A DNA stretch of 64,000 nt from Hyphomicrobiales bacterium. GTDB lineage: Bacteria; Pseudomonadota; Alphaproteobacteria; Rhizobiales; Rhizobiaceae. Positions 62,372 to 64,000 of the stretch are shown here, piece after piece. The stretch spans positions 45,718-109,717 of the forward strand of contig UCCS01000017.1 of the NCBI GenBank assembly GCA_900470965.1, in the 5' to 3' direction. Made by a program: the position numbers and the translations under genes. How positions within the stretch are numbered: position 1 is the first letter of the stretch; every line of letters begins with the position of its first letter. Below the pieces are notes generated by a model. It was not told the DNA's origin. It made no database searches and saw nothing but the letters and a program-made list of their open reading frames with translations.

Positions 62372-64000
62372 CTACTCGGCAGCGATGCCCATCCGGCTGC
62401 GCTCCATTTCCTCAAGCGCGCGACGGTATTCAACCGGCATGACCTTGCGGAATTTCGGGCGGTAGTCAGCCCAGTGCTCAAGGATTTCCTTGGCGCGGGT
62501 GGAGCCCGTGTAGTGCAGGTGGTTTGAGATCAGCTGGTATAGGCGCTCCTCGTCGTGACGCGTCATGTCGCCGGAGACGTCGACACGTCCCTTATGCATG
62601 AGGTCGCCGCCGTGATGGTGCAGTTTCTCCAGCATGTCATCCTCTTCCGGAACCGGCTCGAGCTCGACCATGGCCATGTTGCAGCGGCTGGCGAAATCGC
62701 CGGCCTCGTCGAGAACATAGGCCACGCCGCCCGACATGCCGGCCGCGAAGTTGCGGCCCGTTTCGCCGAGCACGACGACCACGCCGCCCGTCATATATTC
62801 ACAGCCGTGATCGCCCACGCCTTCGACGATGGCGATCGCACCGGAGTTACGAACTGCGAAACGCTCACCCGCGACACCGCGGAAGTAGCACTCGCCCTCG
62901 GTCGCACCGTAGAGAACGGTATTGCCAACGATGATCGAGTTCTCAGCGACGATCCTCGAGTTTTCCGGCGGACGGATGATGATCTTGCCGCCCGAGAGGC
63001 CCTTGCCGACATAGTCATTGCCGTCGCCGATCAGGTTGAAGGTCACGCCGCGTGCCAGGAATGCGCCGAAGCTCTGGCCTGCTGTTCCTTTGAGGGTGAC
63101 GTTGATCGTGTCTTCCTTCAGGCCGCGATGGTTATAACGCTTGGCCACCTCGCCCGAGAGCATCGCACCGGCGGAACGATCGACGTTCCTGATGTCGACT
63201 TCGAAGGCAACGGGCGTCTTCGATGCCAGCGCCGGCTCGGCCGCCGCAATCATCTTGCGGTCGAGAATGTCGTCGATCGGGTGCTTCTGACGCGTCGTCC
63301 AGTAGGTCTCCTCCTTCGGTGCATCGACCTTGTGGAAGATCTTCGCGAAGTCGAGTCCCCTAGCCTTCCAGTGCGCCAGCATCTCGTCCTTCTCGAGCAA
63401 CTCCGAAGCGCCGATGATCTCATCGAGCCTGGTGAAGCCGAGGGAGGCCAGAATTTCGCGCACTTCGTTGGCGACGAAGAAGAAGTAGTTGATGACGTGC
63501 TCCGGCGTGCCCTTGAAGCGCTTGCGCAGGACGGGATCCTGCGTCGCCACGCCGACCGGACAGGTGTTGAGATGGCACTTGCGCATCATGATGCAGCCGG
63601 CAGCGATCAGCGGAGCCGTCGCGAAGCCGAATTCATCGGCACCAAGCAGCGCGCCGATGACGACGTCGCGGCCGGTCTTCAGACCACCGTCAACCTGTAG
63701 GGCAACGCGCGAGCGCAGACCGTTCAGCACCAGCGTCTGCTGGGTTTCGGCAAGGCCGATTTCCCAGGGAGAGCCTGCATGCTTCAACGAGGTGAGCGGT
63801 GAAGCGCCCGTGCCGCCGTCGAAACCGGCAACCGTGATGTGGTCGGCGCGCGCCTTGGCAACACCGGCGGCAACCGTGCCGACGCCGACTTCCGAGACAA
63901 GCTTGACCGAGACATCCGAGGTCGGGTTGACGTTCTTCAGGTCGTAGATCAGCTGCGCCAGATCTTCGATCGAATAGATGTCATGGTGCGGCGGCGGCGA
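62372..64000 (-). CDS. gltB: Glutamate synthase large subunit (partial, N-terminus off the window)
   Basis: The last 542 residues of GltB are visible; the gene runs off the right edge. The synthase domain is seen in [40 protein letters not shown] and the iron-sulfur cysteines [15 protein letters not shown]. The C-terminal GXGXG beta-helix domain follows ([27 protein letters not shown]-like repeats). The mature enzyme makes glutamate from glutamine and 2-oxoglutarate. No defect is visible in this part. Confidence 0.97.
   Translation of the reverse strand, partial: SPPPHHDIYSIEDLAQLIYDLKNVNPTSDVSVKLVSEVGVGTVAAGVAKARADHITVAGFDGGTGASPLTSLKHAGSPWEIGLAETQQTLVLNGLRSRVALQVDGGLKTGRDVVIGALLGADEFGFATAPLIAAGCIMMRKCHLNTCPVGVATQDPVLRKRFKGTPEHVINYFFFVANEVREILASLGFTRLDEIIGASELLEKDEMLAHWKARGLDFAKIFHKVDAPKEETYWTTRQKHPIDDILDRKMIAAAEPALASKTPVAFEVDIRNVDRSAGAMLSGEVAKRYNHRGLKEDTINVTLKGTAGQSFGAFLARGVTFNLIGDGNDYVGKGLSGGKIIIRPPENSRIVAENSIIVGNTVLYGATEGECYFRGVAGERFAVRNSGAIAIVEGVGDHGCEYMTGGVVVVLGETGRNFAAGMSGGVAYVLDEAGDFASRCNMAMVELEPVPEEDDMLEKLHHHGGDLMHKGRVDVSGDMTRHDEERLYQLISNHLHYTGSTRAKEILEHWADYRPKFRKVMPVEYRRALEEMERSRMGIAAE

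Noticed and set aside
62555..63700. 381-codon plus-strand frame opposite gltB
   Set aside because: Antisense shadow of a conserved enzyme; no domain recognisable.
1..64000. Insertion sequences, prophage, integrons, tRNA and rRNA
   Set aside because: No transposase, integrase, terminal inverted repeats, tRNA cloverleaf or rRNA segment was noticed by reading; a tRNAscan or profile search could still reveal a missed short one.

Overview
The window looks like chromosomal DNA of a rhizobium (Rhizobium/Agrobacterium group of the Alphaproteobacteria). The base composition is GC-rich. Marker genes fitting this group are a homospermidine synthase, an Omp10-like lipoprotein, GapR (DUF2312), a cysteine-free 41-residue L36 protein, and three copies of an intergenic palindromic element of the rhizobial RIME kind. 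I see no phage, insertion sequence, CRISPR array, rRNA or tRNA. The group assignment rests on gene content and was not checked by any search.

Region 1 (1-10961) is a chemotaxis locus. On the minus strand a STAS protein, CheY, CheA and CheW are chained by ATGA start/stop overlaps. Three transducers follow, carrying one, three and four HAMP units in that order; the last runs off the left edge. Facing away from this operon is a soluble helical protein of about 581 residues. It has an altered receptor-like hairpin tip, a DxxxQ motif like that of the CheZ phosphatase, and an acidic C-terminal tail that resembles the CheY-binding tail of CheZ. This is the most interesting candidate in the window. 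No cheR or cheB is visible.

Region 2 (10974-17273) holds a Sel1-repeat protein and a ThiE-like protein, a TauE-type permease, a small ArsR regulator, two divergent DUF465 proteins, purE-purK, rpmJ and a secreted TPR protein.

Region 3 (17352-32983) is accessory metabolism, made of several regulator/enzyme pairs. These are HxlR with SnoaL and SDR, a MmyB-type regulator with SDR, a DJ-1/AraC regulator with SDR, a seven-helix membrane AraC protein with a surface-type protein, and LysR with a tautomerase-cupin-DUF4865 operon. Between them lie gamma-glutamyltransferase, a threonine dehydratase-like enzyme, a hydrolase lacking its nucleophile, and a PhyH dioxygenase.

Region 4 (33011-51738) is mostly housekeeping. 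It contains pyruvate kinase with a DUF1036 protein, an N-formylglutamate amidohydrolase, DUF1244, gapR, a DUF882 wall protein, a sigma-54 response regulator, pepF, split pabB/pabC-like genes, a YciI protein, a DUF3445 protein, homospermidine synthase, an Omp10-like lipoprotein, a 5'-nucleotidase fused to LysM, and hemH.

Region 5 (51822-64000) holds an SPFH/NfeD pair, arabinose-5-phosphate isomerase, an outer-membrane barrel, galU, a lytic transglycosylase, a DUF459 protein missing two catalytic residues, an orphan acidic protein, gltD, and the C-terminal part of gltB cut by the right edge.
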